Shown here piece after piece: positions 1-8,350 of a stretch of DNA of 55,581 nt. The translations under genes were made by a program, and so were the position numbers. The stretch spans positions 1-55,581 of the forward strand of contig NZ_JANQOI010000180.1 of the NCBI RefSeq assembly GCF_028289705.1, read 5' to 3'. Position 1 is the stretch's first letter. Each line of letters begins with the position of its first letter. The notes below the pieces were generated by a model that worked only from the letters and a program-made list of their open reading frames with translations, was not told the origin of the DNA and made no database searches. The stretch comes from Pelagibius sp. (GTDB taxonomy: Bacteria; Pseudomonadota; Alphaproteobacteria; Kiloniellales; Kiloniellaceae).

Positions 1-72
1 CGCGGCGTCGCGGTCCTCAACCGTAGTCCCCGCTACGCTTTTCGGACCGCTCCTGGCGGCCCGGACGCCTGA
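1..72 (+). CDS. Possible C-terminal tail of a gene cut by the window edge
   Basis: The first frame is open for 23 codons from the window edge and stops at TGA 70-72. The residues are rich in Arg, Pro and Ala (ending TAPGGPDA). Its start lies outside the window, and nothing in the fragment identifies a family. It could equally be non-coding. Confidence 0.25.
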   Translation, partial: RGVAVLNRSPRYAFRTAPGGPDA

Positions 73-109
73 ACACGACGCAGACCGTGGAGGGGGGGAG
101 AAGTGCGGG

Positions 110-523
110 CTAGAGGAATGCCTGCAAGAGAAAGGCCGCGGCAACGGCAGGGACCAGCCACAGGGCCGCGGTGATTGCATAGCCCAGAACATTGAAAGCG
201 CCGGTGATCGCGCCTTCGCTGAACAGCCGGCCGAAGGCCCGGCGTTCGCGGCCCATCAGCAGGACAAGGTAGTAGCGGCGTTTGCCGATCGGGATGGAGC
301 GGCGCAGTTCGACCGCATGCTTGGCGACGCCGCGGGCGCCGAACATCGTCTTGATGGCGGCACATTGATCCGGGGTGAAGCTGGCCGCCAGGCGCGGATC
401 GATGCGTTTGAAATAGTGTTCGAGAAAGGGGTCGCGCGGGGCAGTTCGCGGGTCCGACGGTCCTTTGGGCTCGTTCTGCGCCGGGCTTGCGACGTCATCC
501 GAAGCGGCGGACTGCTGGAACAT
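110..523 (-). CDS. Small membrane-anchored protein of unknown function
   Basis: The protein has 137 residues. The first 30 or so are polar and probably disordered. The middle carries a basic/aromatic block (RRSIPIGKRRYYLVLLMG, about residues 75-92). The last 30 residues are hydrophobic and can form one or two membrane helices, with the C-terminus at the very end of the helix. I do not recognise a named family, although the basic/aromatic block followed by a hydrophobic tail looks like a conserved small inner-membrane protein. It is transcribed away from yciB. No clear Shine-Dalgarno precedes the ATG at 523, so the start is uncertain. Coding bias supports this strand over the overlapping frames. 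Confidence 0.5.
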   Translation of the reverse strand: MFQQSAASDDVASPAQNEPKGPSDPRTAPRDPFLEHYFKRIDPRLAASFTPDQCAAIKTMFGARGVAKHAVELRRSIPIGKRRYYLVLLMGRERRAFGRLFSEGAITGAFNVLGYAITAALWLVPAVAAAFLLQAFL

Positions 524-756
524 TCTGAATGGGCCCCATGGTCAGGTTGAATAGTCCCAAGGAAAATGTCACGCCAGCCTCTAAGAAGCTGTTAAGGACT
601 TGCGGACTTTTCGCCGAACTTCGTTTAATTCCCGGGCATTGCGCAGGGCTGTGGCGGGACGGGTGCAAGCGGCTGGCGGCGTGCCTATATTGAGGTGGCC
701 GCGCCGGGGCCCCGTGGGACCATCGACAGGCGCGGGTCGAACTGAAAGGACCGAGC

Positions 757-1350
757 ATGACAGCAAAGGCGAGCCCCTGGATCAGGCCCACCGTCGACTA
801 CGGGCCCCTGGCGGTGTTCTTTGCGGTCTACTGGTTGAGCGATCTGATGACGGCGACCCTCGCCATCATGATCGCCACCGCCGCGGCCCTGGCGCTTTCC
901 TACCTCAGCGAGCGCCGGCTGGCGCCGATGCCGCTGGTCACCGCGGTCGTGGTGGGCGTCTTCGGCGGCCTAACGCTCTGGCTTGAGGACGAGACCTTCT
1001 TCAAGATGAAGCCGACCATCGTGCAGGTCCTGTTCGCGGCCGTTCTCTTCGCCGGACTGCTGTTCAAGCGTCCGCTGCTGAAGCCGCTGCTCGGTTCGGC
1101 CTGGCCGCTGGACGAGGCGGGCTGGAACAAGCTTTCCAGCCGCTTTGCCTGGTTCTTCGTGGCCATGGCCGGCCTCAACGAAGCGGTTTGGCGGACCCAG
1201 TCGACCGACTTCTGGGTCACCTTCAAGGTCTTCGGCATCATGGGGCTGACCTTCGTCTTCGTGATCTCCCAAGTCTTCTTCATGCGTCACCACATGATGA
1301 ACCTGGAAGAAGAGGAGCAAGGACAGGGCTCCGGCGGCGTCAGCGATTAA
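757..1350 (+). CDS. yciB: Inner-membrane septation protein (YciB/IspA family)
   Basis: This 197-residue protein is mostly hydrophobic, with five or six membrane helices. It carries the family hallmarks LEDETFFKMKPTIVQ (about residues 76-90), a WxKLSxRFAWFF segment (about 127-138), and a NEAVWR motif followed by WVTFKVFG (about 145-160). YciB proteins are inner-membrane proteins linked to cell-envelope assembly and division; the biochemical role is not settled. The length is typical of the family. The ATG at 757 follows GAAAGGA with suitable spacing. The C-terminus is a short acidic, cytoplasmic-type tail. It appears to be a single-gene unit; in other alphaproteobacteria it often follows ftsY, which would lie outside this window. 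Confidence 0.9.
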   Translation: MTAKASPWIRPTVDYGPLAVFFAVYWLSDLMTATLAIMIATAAALALSYLSERRLAPMPLVTAVVVGVFGGLTLWLEDETFFKMKPTIVQVLFAAVLFAGLLFKRPLLKPLLGSAWPLDEAGWNKLSSRFAWFFVAMAGLNEAVWRTQSTDFWVTFKVFGIMGLTFVFVISQVFFMRHHMMNLEEEEQGQGSGGVSD

Positions 1351-1538
1351 AGGAAAATAGACCTGGATTGGATTTCAGACCGCTCTACGGAGCCGGGCCT
1401 CAATAATCATGGTTGTCGGACTTGGAGTTTATTCTATCTGCTTGAGGTAACTTAGTAACTTTCAGCATTTATTAACCGCAGCTTTCCTAACGTACCCCTA
1501 AGCATGCAGACCCATGGTGTCATGACGGGGTACATATC

Positions 1539-2426
1539 ATGATATTCTCAGCCTTGCGCAGGAGCGCCCTGCGCCCGCTGGCGGCCGCCCTGGTCCTTGC
1601 CGCGATCACAGGATTTGCGCCCGGGCCGGTCGAAGCGAAGGTGGTGCTGACCTTCGGAACCTACGCGCCGGACAAGCCTTCGGCGATGGTTGCCCAACTT
1701 CGGCCCACGCTCAATGCCATCGCCCGCGAAGCTTCGGAGATCCTGGGCGAGGACGTTGAAATCAAGATGCAGCTCGTGAAGGGCTATGAAGCCGGCGTCG
1801 CCCTCATCGTCAACGGCGAGGTCGATTTCACCCGCCTTGGTCCTGCCTCCTACGTCTTCGCCAAGGAGGAAAATCCTGGGCTTTCGGTGCTGGCGATGGA
1901 GAGCAAGAACGGGGCGAAATCGTTCAACGGGGTGATCGCCGTTCACCGCGACAGCGATCTCAGCAGCGTTGAGCAGCTCCGCGGCCACAGCTTTGCGTTT
2001 GGCTCCAAGCGCTCGACCCTTGGGCGATACTTCTCGCAGCTCACCCTGATGCGCGCCGGGCTCTATGCCCGCGACCTGGAGCGCTACGAGTACCTCGGCC
2101 GCCATGACAAGGTCGGCCGCGCCGTCGGATCGGGCCTGTTCGACGCCGGCGCCCTCGAAGAAACCACCTTCGAAAAGCTGGTGAAGAAAGGCGTTCCGAT
2201 CCGGGCGTTGAAGACCTTCCCCAACTCGACCCGGCCCTGGGTTGCCCGCGCCGGCCTGGCTCCGCGCGTCCGCGATGCCCTGCGTCAGGCGCTTTTGAAC
2301 GTCGATGACCGCACTGCCCTCCAGGCCTTGCGGTTCGACGGTTTCTTCGAAGGCAGCGACAGCGACTATGAGCCGACGCGCGATGCCATCCGGCAGAACC
2401 CGCAGTTCTTCGCCCAGTTTCAGTAG
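1539..2426 (+). CDS. PhnD-like phosphate/phosphonate-type periplasmic binding protein
   Basis: This 295-residue protein starts with a signal peptide (basic n-region, hydrophobic stretch about residues 12-30, likely cut after VEA near 33). The mature part has the PhnD layout: TFGTYAPDKPS at the N-terminus, GYEAGVALIVNGEVDFTRLG (about 81-100) and a SFAFGSKRSTLGRYF ligand-loop segment (about 150-164). In the family such proteins bind phosphite, phosphonates or phosphate for an ABC importer. No permease or ATPase is adjacent; instead a histidine kinase gene starts 34 bases downstream. This suggests a sensory binding protein that presents a ligand to the kinase, which is inference. The ATG at 1539 has GACGGGGTA upstream as its ribosome site. 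Confidence 0.85.
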   Translation: MIFSALRRSALRPLAAALVLAAITGFAPGPVEAKVVLTFGTYAPDKPSAMVAQLRPTLNAIAREASEILGEDVEIKMQLVKGYEAGVALIVNGEVDFTRLGPASYVFAKEENPGLSVLAMESKNGAKSFNGVIAVHRDSDLSSVEQLRGHSFAFGSKRSTLGRYFSQLTLMRAGLYARDLERYEYLGRHDKVGRAVGSGLFDAGALEETTFEKLVKKGVPIRALKTFPNSTRPWVARAGLAPRVRDALRQALLNVDDRTALQALRFDGFFEGSDSDYEPTRDAIRQNPQFFAQFQ

Positions 2427-2459
2427 CTCCGGGGGGCCGACGGCACCCGCAAGCGGTAT

Positions 2460-3989
2460 ATGAAACCACATGCTTCCATGCCCAGAATTACCGGGCCCGA
2501 AGGCGATGCCGAACACCGGCATCGCCTTCGTCTCGGCACACAGCTGCTTCTGGGTCTGGCGGCCTTGGCCATCCTGCTCGCCACGCTGGCGGGCTATATC
2601 ATCCGCCACACCGAACAGGGCTACCTGACCAAACAGGCCGCCCAGGAGGCGGAGAAGAAGTTCGACCTCATCCGTCTCTCCTCCCTCGAAGACATCATCA
2701 GCGAAGACCTGCCGCGGCTCGAAACGACCATGAGCCAGATGATCGTCCGCGACCCCGATCTCTTTGCCGCCGAGATCGTCAACGAGGACGGCACGGTGCT
2801 CTATGCCTGGCAGCGCGCCCTCGGCCAGCCGGAGGAACTCTTCCGGATCTCCAAGTCGGTCGCTTTCGCCGGTGAAACCTTCGGGCGGATGACTTTTTCC
2901 TGGGACCATTCGCGTCTGCAGGCCCAGATCGCCAAGCACACCTTCCTGATCGCCGCCGCGGTCGGCGGCGCCTGTCTGCTGCTCTCACTGCTCATCTTTC
3001 TTCTCGTGGACGCCTTTGCCATTCGCCCGGTCAACCACCTTTCGGACCGCCTGCGCAGCTTCAGTCTGGGCATCTTCTCGGCGCCCCGCTCGATGCCGTC
3101 CTTCACCTCGGCGGAGCTGGCGCAGCTCGACGAGGCGGTTCAGTCGGTCGGCGCCCTGCTGGCCCAGAAGGCCCAGCGTGAAGTCGAGTTGGAGGAGGCC
3201 CGCGACCTTGCGGAGTCTGCCAACCGGGCGAAGACCTCGTTCCTGGCCAACATGAGCCATGAGCTGCGCACGCCGCTCAACGCCATCAACGGCTTCTCCG
3301 AGATCATGGTGATGGAGATCTTCGGCCCGCTGGGCGATCCGCGCTATGCCGACTATGCCAAACAGGTGCATGGCTCCGGCCTACATCTGCTGGCGCTGAT
3401 CAACGACATCCTCGACATCTCGAAAATCGAGGCGGGCAAGGCGGACCTCTCCGTCGAAGATGTGGACTTCGAGGCCGAGGCCGTCGCCTGTATCGAGTTG
3501 ATTCAGGAGCGGGCGAGTCAGAACTCACTGCGCCTGGTGGTCGACATGGCGGCAGGCCTGCCGATCCTGCGCGCTGACGGGCGCCGCCTGCGCCAGGTTC
3601 TCCTCAATCTGCTGAGCAACGCCGTGAAGTTCACCAAGCCTGGCGGCGAGGTCACCCTGGCCACCCAGTGGTCGGCGGCCAAGGGCCTGAGGGTCATGGT
3701 GCGGGACAACGGCATCGGCATTCCCGACGACAAGATGGAAACGGTGATGCAGCCCTTCGGCCAGGTCGAGAACGCCTACACGCGCCAGCACGAGGGCACC
3801 GGCCTCGGGCTTCCCATGGCCGCCGCGCTGGTCCGGCTCCACGGCGGCGAGCTGGCGATCGAAAGCGCCCCGGGCATCGGCACCACCGTGACCTTCGTCC
3901 TGCCGGCCAGCCTGGCCAAGCACGAAAGCGACGCGCCGGCCGCGGAGGAGCGGCCCCAAGCCGTCGCGATCGGCGGACGCTACAGCTAG
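2460..3989 (+). CDS. Membrane sensor histidine kinase, probably partnered with the PhnD-like protein
   Basis: The protein has 509 residues. Membrane helices lie at about 25-49 and 161-185 and enclose a periplasmic domain of some 110 residues. A HAMP-like linker and coiled coil (about 186-260) follow. The HisKA box NMSHELRTPLN places the phospho-accepting His at 267. The HATPase_c domain shows the N box (LLNLLSNAVKFTKPGG), the G1 box (DNGIGIP) and the G2 box (GTGLGL). No receiver domain or adjacent response regulator is seen, so its partner must be encoded elsewhere. It is co-oriented with the binding-protein gene 34 bases upstream. The ATG at 2460 has only a weak ribosome site; ATG 2478 is an alternative start. 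Confidence 0.9.
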   Translation: MKPHASMPRITGPEGDAEHRHRLRLGTQLLLGLAALAILLATLAGYIIRHTEQGYLTKQAAQEAEKKFDLIRLSSLEDIISEDLPRLETTMSQMIVRDPDLFAAEIVNEDGTVLYAWQRALGQPEELFRISKSVAFAGETFGRMTFSWDHSRLQAQIAKHTFLIAAAVGGACLLLSLLIFLLVDAFAIRPVNHLSDRLRSFSLGIFSAPRSMPSFTSAELAQLDEAVQSVGALLAQKAQREVELEEARDLAESANRAKTSFLANMSHELRTPLNAINGFSEIMVMEIFGPLGDPRYADYAKQVHGSGLHLLALINDILDISKIEAGKADLSVEDVDFEAEAVACIELIQERASQNSLRLVVDMAAGLPILRADGRRLRQVLLNLLSNAVKFTKPGGEVTLATQWSAAKGLRVMVRDNGIGIPDDKMETVMQPFGQVENAYTRQHEGTGLGLPMAAALVRLHGGELAIESAPGIGTTVTFVLPASLAKHESDAPAAEERPQAVAIGGRYS

Positions 3990-4026
3990 CGGGAGCTGCT
4001 TGTCGAAGGGCGCCGCGGTGCCGTGA

Positions 4027-5262
4027 TCAGCCGCCGCATTCCTGACGCCAGTTGCGCGGAATGGCGTCGGCGACGGCCTTGGCAAAGTCTCCCAAGGGGC
4101 ACATCACCGAGTCGCAGCCGGGCACCAGAATTGCCTGGGCGGCCTCGTCGGTCACGAACTTCAGGCGCACGGCGAAGTCACCCTTCGAGAGCTCATGGAG
4201 CTCGAAGGCGTAGTGGGAGGCCAGGGCCGGAACCCGGCCTGAGAACAACGGCCCGCTGGTCCGCGCGGTCTCGATGCCCAGGGCCGCATCGACGCCCAGC
4301 ATGGTGCGCTGATGGCCCGAGTAGAGATAGAGACGTCGGGCATCGGGGTGGGCCTCTGTGACCCTGGCGAAACGCTTCAGCACCTCACCGACGAAAGAGC
4401 CGCCGGTCAGTCTGCCGACGCTGGGACCGAGGAACTGATGGTGATAATTCCAATCGGCCAGCGCGCGCATCCGATCCATGTCTTCCCGGGTGATCCCCTC
4501 GGGCAGCGGCAGGTTGTGCTGCAGGTTTGCGGAAAGGGGTTCGTAGACCTCGTTGATCAGATAGAGGGCGGCACCGGGGCTCTTGCCTTCGTTGACCCCC
4601 ATGACCGCGGACACGCGCCTCAGGAAGGGCTCGTGCTCCTTGCCCTGTTGTTGGTAGAGCTCGGTGTTGGGCAGCCGCTTGACGAAGTCGCGGTAGCGCT
4701 TGCAGGCGGCGCGTCCGGTCCAGGGCCGCATCACCGCGTCGTTTTCCAGGGCGACGGCGTGGATCGGCACCGGCGTGAAGGCCAGGTCGGCGCGCGGCGC
4801 GGCCTCGGCATTGGAATCGTAGATCGAGGGGTCGGCACCGGTTCCCAAGGGATAGAGGCCGAGCACCAGCATCTGTGCCGATTGCAGACCGCGTTCGGTG
4901 TTGCTGGCACGCACATAGAGCTCGTCGCGGTGATAGCGCTCGCTCAAGAGGCCCAGCTCTTCGACATAACGCTTTCGCAGCCGGACCCCCTGGTCGAACA
5001 TCTGCCGCGCGCCGAGCGAGGTGAGCTGGCTGAAGCCCATGGGCCATTCGGTGGCGTTCTTCGGCGGCGCGTACTTCGGCGAAATCATGCCGTGCCGGTA
5101 TAGGAGGGCGGCGGCGCGGAGCGTTTCCTTGTCGTTTTGTGCCGACGCTCCATCCTGGGATCTGACGTCGCCGGCGTGTCCCAGAAGCAGCAGGCCCGCG
5201 CAGCCGAGGACAGCCGTAAGCCGCCGCGCAGTCTGCTTCAAACCCAAAGGCTGAGTGTTCAT
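4027..5262 (-). CDS. Secreted histidine-type phosphatase-like protein with altered active-site motifs
   Basis: This 411-residue protein has a signal peptide (about 1-36, hydrophobic core VLGCAGLLLLGHAG). The fold is that of the histidine acid phosphatase clade: an RHG motif near the mature N-terminus and a second His (LYSGHQRTMLG) near residue 340. In active members these motifs read RHGxRxP and HD or HE. Here they read RHGMISP and HQ, so the second Arg and the acidic proton donor are replaced. A reduced or different activity is possible. The start is ATG 5262, preceded by AGGAG five bases away; a longer open frame to 5568 overlaps the next gene and is not credible. It lies 74 bases downstream of the polyphosphate polymerase gene on the same strand, suggesting a role in phosphate or polyphosphate handling in the periplasm. 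Confidence 0.8.
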   Translation of the reverse strand: MNTQPLGLKQTARRLTAVLGCAGLLLLGHAGDVRSQDGASAQNDKETLRAAALLYRHGMISPKYAPPKNATEWPMGFSQLTSLGARQMFDQGVRLRKRYVEELGLLSERYHRDELYVRASNTERGLQSAQMLVLGLYPLGTGADPSIYDSNAEAAPRADLAFTPVPIHAVALENDAVMRPWTGRAACKRYRDFVKRLPNTELYQQQGKEHEPFLRRVSAVMGVNEGKSPGAALYLINEVYEPLSANLQHNLPLPEGITREDMDRMRALADWNYHHQFLGPSVGRLTGGSFVGEVLKRFARVTEAHPDARRLYLYSGHQRTMLGVDAALGIETARTSGPLFSGRVPALASHYAFELHELSKGDFAVRLKFVTDEAAQAILVPGCDSVMCPLGDFAKAVADAIPRNWRQECGG

Positions 5263-5336
5263 TGAATCTCCTGATTGGTTTGGCGCAAAGCACGCGCAGG
5301 CAAGCTCTGTGGAACGAAGACCATAGTCTTGTCGCC

Positions 5337-6200
5337 TCAGAGCGTGCGGCTTGCCCGCAGGCGGCGGCTGCGGAACTGGTCGAAGCAACGTTCCAGCGAC
5401 ACGGCGTACTTCGAGAAGGTGCGTTGCTGCAGGCCCAGAGCATGGAAACGGGACAGCAGGATCCGTGGGATCTGATCGTTGTACTTGACCTCGAGGACCG
5501 TTTCCCCGCCCGGAAGACCTTCGACGCAGCTGTCCGGGGGTGTGTCGGGCCGGGTCGCGAGGCTGCACTGCAGCCTGCTGTCCAGGGTGATTCGCAGGCT
5601 CTTGTACAGGCTGCTGAAGAAGGCCTCGCGGTGGTAGATCACCGTGGTGGCGGGCTGCAGGTTGAAGCGGTCGGCAAGGTAGGCGAACTCCATGGCGACG
5701 GCATCCCGGCTGTCGCCGAAAACGGCCCCGGGGCTGGCCCCGTTCAGCAGCGCTTCGGCCATCCCTTGGTCCAAGCCCGTGCGCCGCTTGGCGACAATGC
5801 GGTCGTAGCGGCCCTTCAGTTCCAGGAAGGTCGCCTTGGCCGGCGCGCCGTAGGCCGGACGATAGAAGCGCAGGCGCGGCTTGATGCGGGCAAGCTGGCC
5901 TTCGTGCTTTTCGCTGTAGTAGCGGTAGTTCGGCGTATCGAAGTAGATCGAGTGGTTGATGTAGCCGCCGCTCTCGCCGTTGTTGGCATCGGGCTCCAGA
6001 AGCCCGGCAAGCGCCCCGCGCACCCGCGCCACGTCGCGCGCCGCAACCAGGTATTTGATTTCGTATCGATTGGTATAGGCCTGGGGCAGGCTGGGGCCGG
6101 ACAGCGCGCCCGGCGCGGTGGCACCATTGGGCGCGCCGCCGCCGCCGAGAACCAATTGATCGATGGCGGCATCGCGCTTGGGATGGCGCCGGTTAGACAT
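5337..6200 (-). CDS. VTC-domain polyphosphate polymerase
   Basis: The protein has 287 residues and no membrane segment. It shows the tunnel-fold (VTC) signature: N-terminal NRYEIKYLV (about 41-49), a basic IKPRLRFYRPAY strand (about 106-117), FLELKGR (about 125-131), a RITLDSRL strand (about 206-213), and the metal-binding ETVLEVKYN (about 233-241). Eukaryotic VTC4 uses such a tunnel to build polyphosphate from ATP; bacterial single-domain homologues are annotated as polyphosphate polymerases. The start at 6200 overlaps the stop of the DUF4956 gene by eight bases, so the two are translationally coupled. The pairing with a DUF4956 membrane protein recurs in bacteria and mirrors the synthase-plus-membrane layout of the eukaryotic complex. 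The ligand has not been shown here. Confidence 0.88.
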   Translation of the reverse strand: MSNRRHPKRDAAIDQLVLGGGGAPNGATAPGALSGPSLPQAYTNRYEIKYLVAARDVARVRGALAGLLEPDANNGESGGYINHSIYFDTPNYRYYSEKHEGQLARIKPRLRFYRPAYGAPAKATFLELKGRYDRIVAKRRTGLDQGMAEALLNGASPGAVFGDSRDAVAMEFAYLADRFNLQPATTVIYHREAFFSSLYKSLRITLDSRLQCSLATRPDTPPDSCVEGLPGGETVLEVKYNDQIPRILLSRFHALGLQQRTFSKYAVSLERCFDQFRSRRLRASRTL

Positions 6201-6885
6201 TCACCGCGCCTTCCCCGACCAGCAGATTGATGGACTGGGGATTGATCTTGCTGCGCAGCTGCTCGACGAAGTCGTCGTAGCTGGTGCGGGGCTTCAGCTC
6301 GATCTCGTAGACCACGTCCTCGGTGGCCGCGTCGTCGCCGGCCCGGCTGATGGAGACGACGGCAAAGTGCCGGCAGTGCTGGCGGCAGATCTCCGCCACG
6401 GCCTCCTTGTCCTGGGGCTGCAGACTGAGCTTCAGCACGTAGGAGCGATGGTCGAGATCACCGAACTTCAGCAGATGGAAGCCGAGCAGGACGGCGCCGA
6501 GGAAGCCGGTGAAGATCGCGGCATAGAGATGGAAGCCGGTTCCCGCTGCCATGCCCACGGCGATGGCCGCGAAGATGAAAACCAGATCGCGGCTGTCCTT
6601 GACCGGGGTGCGAAAGCGCACGATGGACATCGCGCCGACCAGTGCGAAGGCCCGGGCAATCTCTGAACCGATCACGATCATGATCAGGGACACGATCAGG
6701 CCGACCAGGACGATCGCCTGGACGAAGGACTTGGAGTAGGAGTAACCGCCATGGGTGCGGATATAGAGCCAGGCCAGGGCGAAGTTCAGAACGACACTGG
6801 TGACCAGGGCAAGGACCAGGTCCGTCAGGGTAACACTCGGGGCAAGCTCCAGGGTGGTCAGCAGATCCTGCGGCAGGTCTTCCAT
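6193..6885 (-). CDS. DUF4956 membrane protein partnered with the VTC polymerase
   Basis: This 230-residue protein has four hydrophobic helices in its first 140 residues, then a soluble alpha/beta domain of about 90 residues. It carries the family hallmark SIVRFRTPVKDSRDLVFIFA (about 85-104) followed by AIAVGMAAG. The family has no firm biochemical role. Its steady linkage to VTC-type polymerases suggests a membrane anchor or channel for polyphosphate, which is inference. It is the first gene of the minus-strand block DUF4956, VTC, histidine phosphatase. The AT-rich gap upstream (6886-7273) should hold the promoter of the block. Confidence 0.85.
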   Translation of the reverse strand: MEDLPQDLLTTLELAPSVTLTDLVLALVTSVVLNFALAWLYIRTHGGYSYSKSFVQAIVLVGLIVSLIMIVIGSEIARAFALVGAMSIVRFRTPVKDSRDLVFIFAAIAVGMAAGTGFHLYAAIFTGFLGAVLLGFHLLKFGDLDHRSYVLKLSLQPQDKEAVAEICRQHCRHFAVVSISRAGDDAATEDVVYEIELKPRTSYDDFVEQLRSKINPQSINLLVGEGAVNV

Positions 6886-7273
6886 ATAGGCGCCATCTCT
6901 CTACTTGATCGATCTGAACATCCGGAAGACCCCTGCGGCGAGCGCCCCCCCAAGTTCTTGATTCGCAAATACAAGCCGCAGGTTCGAAAACCTGTGACTC
7001 AACCACTGGCTTAAGTTACTTCGGCGATTCGCAAAATACCAAGATGAATTATGGCAGATTTGTTGCAAAATTGATTACTGATACGTTATTCCCGCAATAA
7101 GAGCGTTAATTAGGCCATACTTCCCATTTCATGTCCTATTCCTGAGCGTTTCTAAGCAGTCTCTGTAGATTCGAGGCCTTGGAGGGTCCGGCCGGGCCGT
7201 ATGGAGTACAACCGCCGCCGGGCGACAGCACGGCGCGCCAGCCTCCTGAAGCCCGCGATCCGACGAAAGCGCT
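6886..7273. other. Intergenic stretch, convergent/upstream of the polyphosphate block
   Basis: The stretch has no credible gene. Bases 7000-7130 are clearly AT-richer than the surroundings and probably contain the minus-strand promoter for the DUF4956-VTC-phosphatase genes. I could not assign a -35/-10 pair or a convincing operator. Confidence 0.4.
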
Positions 7274-7987
7274 CTAATGAGAGAAGATTTGGGTGCGCCA
7301 CCAGGGGGTCTGACTGCCCTCCTGGCGCCTTGCGTCCTGGGCCGCGGCGGGCGAAACCGGATGGCGCGCCAGCAGGGCCTGCCGCAGGCGCGGGCCCAAA
7401 AGACCGAGCAGGGCGTCACCCACCGACTGCGGCAGCCAGTCGCGTTCGACGAGCTTCTCGTGCACCGTCTCGTCGTCGGCAAAACGGCTGAGACAGCGCT
7501 GCAAGGAGGCCTCGTCGATCTCGGCGCTGCGGTTTCCCAAGAGGGAAAGCACCACCCGGGCACCGGCGAGCTCGATGAGCGCGCTGCCGACCGCAGCCGG
7601 CAGGCCCGGCCGCGCCGCGATGGTGACCCTCTGGCTGGCATCGCCGCTCCACACCAGCTTCACCAAGTCCTCGTCAGTGAGCAGCGGCGAATGGGCAATG
7701 AAGGGCAAGGCCACGGAGGGCTGGTCGCTGGCCAGGGCGAGCACGATGTCGTGGGGCAGCACGGTGAGCGACTTGACGGCATCGCAGAGACGCCGCCGTC
7801 CGGCCTCGTCGCTGTCGCGCAAGGCCTGGCGCAGCAGGCCAGCCGCCGCCGCGGCGTCTTGGGGTGAGGGTTCTTCATCGCGCAGGCGCAGGGCCTGATG
7901 CAGAGCGGCCTGTAGAAGAGCGCCGTCTTCGTCTGCGGTTGCTGGCTGTGGGCTTGCGGAGTCCGGTCTGCGGATGAAGGGGGGCAT
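7274..7987 (-). CDS. DUF2336-like helical-repeat protein
   Basis: This predicted 237-residue protein is built of short amphipathic helices (for example KSLTVLPHDIVLALASDQPS and HSPLLTDEDLVKLVWSGD), the pattern of the DUF2336 family, which is abundant in Rhodospirillales and resembles HEAT repeats. The family probably mediates protein contacts; no enzyme residues are visible. I chose ATG 7987 because the open frame beyond it (to 8143) crosses a palindromic, non-coding-looking region; GGAG lies 12-15 bases upstream. A second helical protein with similar texture lies at 11921-12493. Confidence 0.7.
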   Translation of the reverse strand: MPPFIRRPDSASPQPATADEDGALLQAALHQALRLRDEEPSPQDAAAAAGLLRQALRDSDEAGRRRLCDAVKSLTVLPHDIVLALASDQPSVALPFIAHSPLLTDEDLVKLVWSGDASQRVTIAARPGLPAAVGSALIELAGARVVLSLLGNRSAEIDEASLQRCLSRFADDETVHEKLVERDWLPQSVGDALLGLLGPRLRQALLARHPVSPAAAQDARRQEGSQTPWWRTQIFSH

Positions 7988-8350
7988 GGCGACGTCCGCT
8001 CCGGACCTGGGAAAGGCTTCTTTACCCGGGGTTAAACCCCGGCCGATGAGCGGGAAGTATCGGTGCGATTTCGTAAAGGAGATCCTAACGGGGGCGGCCG
8101 GCGTTTCTCTGTATCTGCAGCCGGCAAGTGATATTCTTGCCACGACACAAGACTTTTACGGGAATCGCGGAATTTTGTGGACTTCCGACCGGGCGGCACC
8201 TCCGCGCGTGAACCGCTTGAATTCGCAGCCCCCTCTGTGGCCCGCGGACGGTTGGCAGACATGGCACGATATGGCGGCGGCCTGGTGCGTCGCTTGTCAG
8301 CGGTCCGCCATGTCGGTCAGGATGCCGGTTCGTCGAGAGGAGATACCTGG
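7988..8350. other. Divergent promoter region between the DUF2336 and ECF sigma genes
   Basis: The region has no credible gene. It contains a perfect palindrome at 8026-8042 (arms CCGGGGTT and AACCCCGG around one A), about 40 bases from the DUF2336 start, which may be an operator. The sequence from 8130 to 8190 is AT-richer and is the likely promoter of the sigma factor gene, although no clear ECF-type -35/-10 could be assigned. Confidence 0.4.

Noticed and set aside
33-365. 110-codon frame on the minus strand at the left edge
   Set aside because: It overlaps the better-supported small membrane protein in another frame and has an Arg/Pro/Gly-rich, shadow-like composition.
1548-2939. 463-codon minus frame across the binding protein and kinase
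   Set aside because: It is the antisense of two clear genes, with the His/Gly/Arg-rich residues usual for antisense frames of GC-rich genes.
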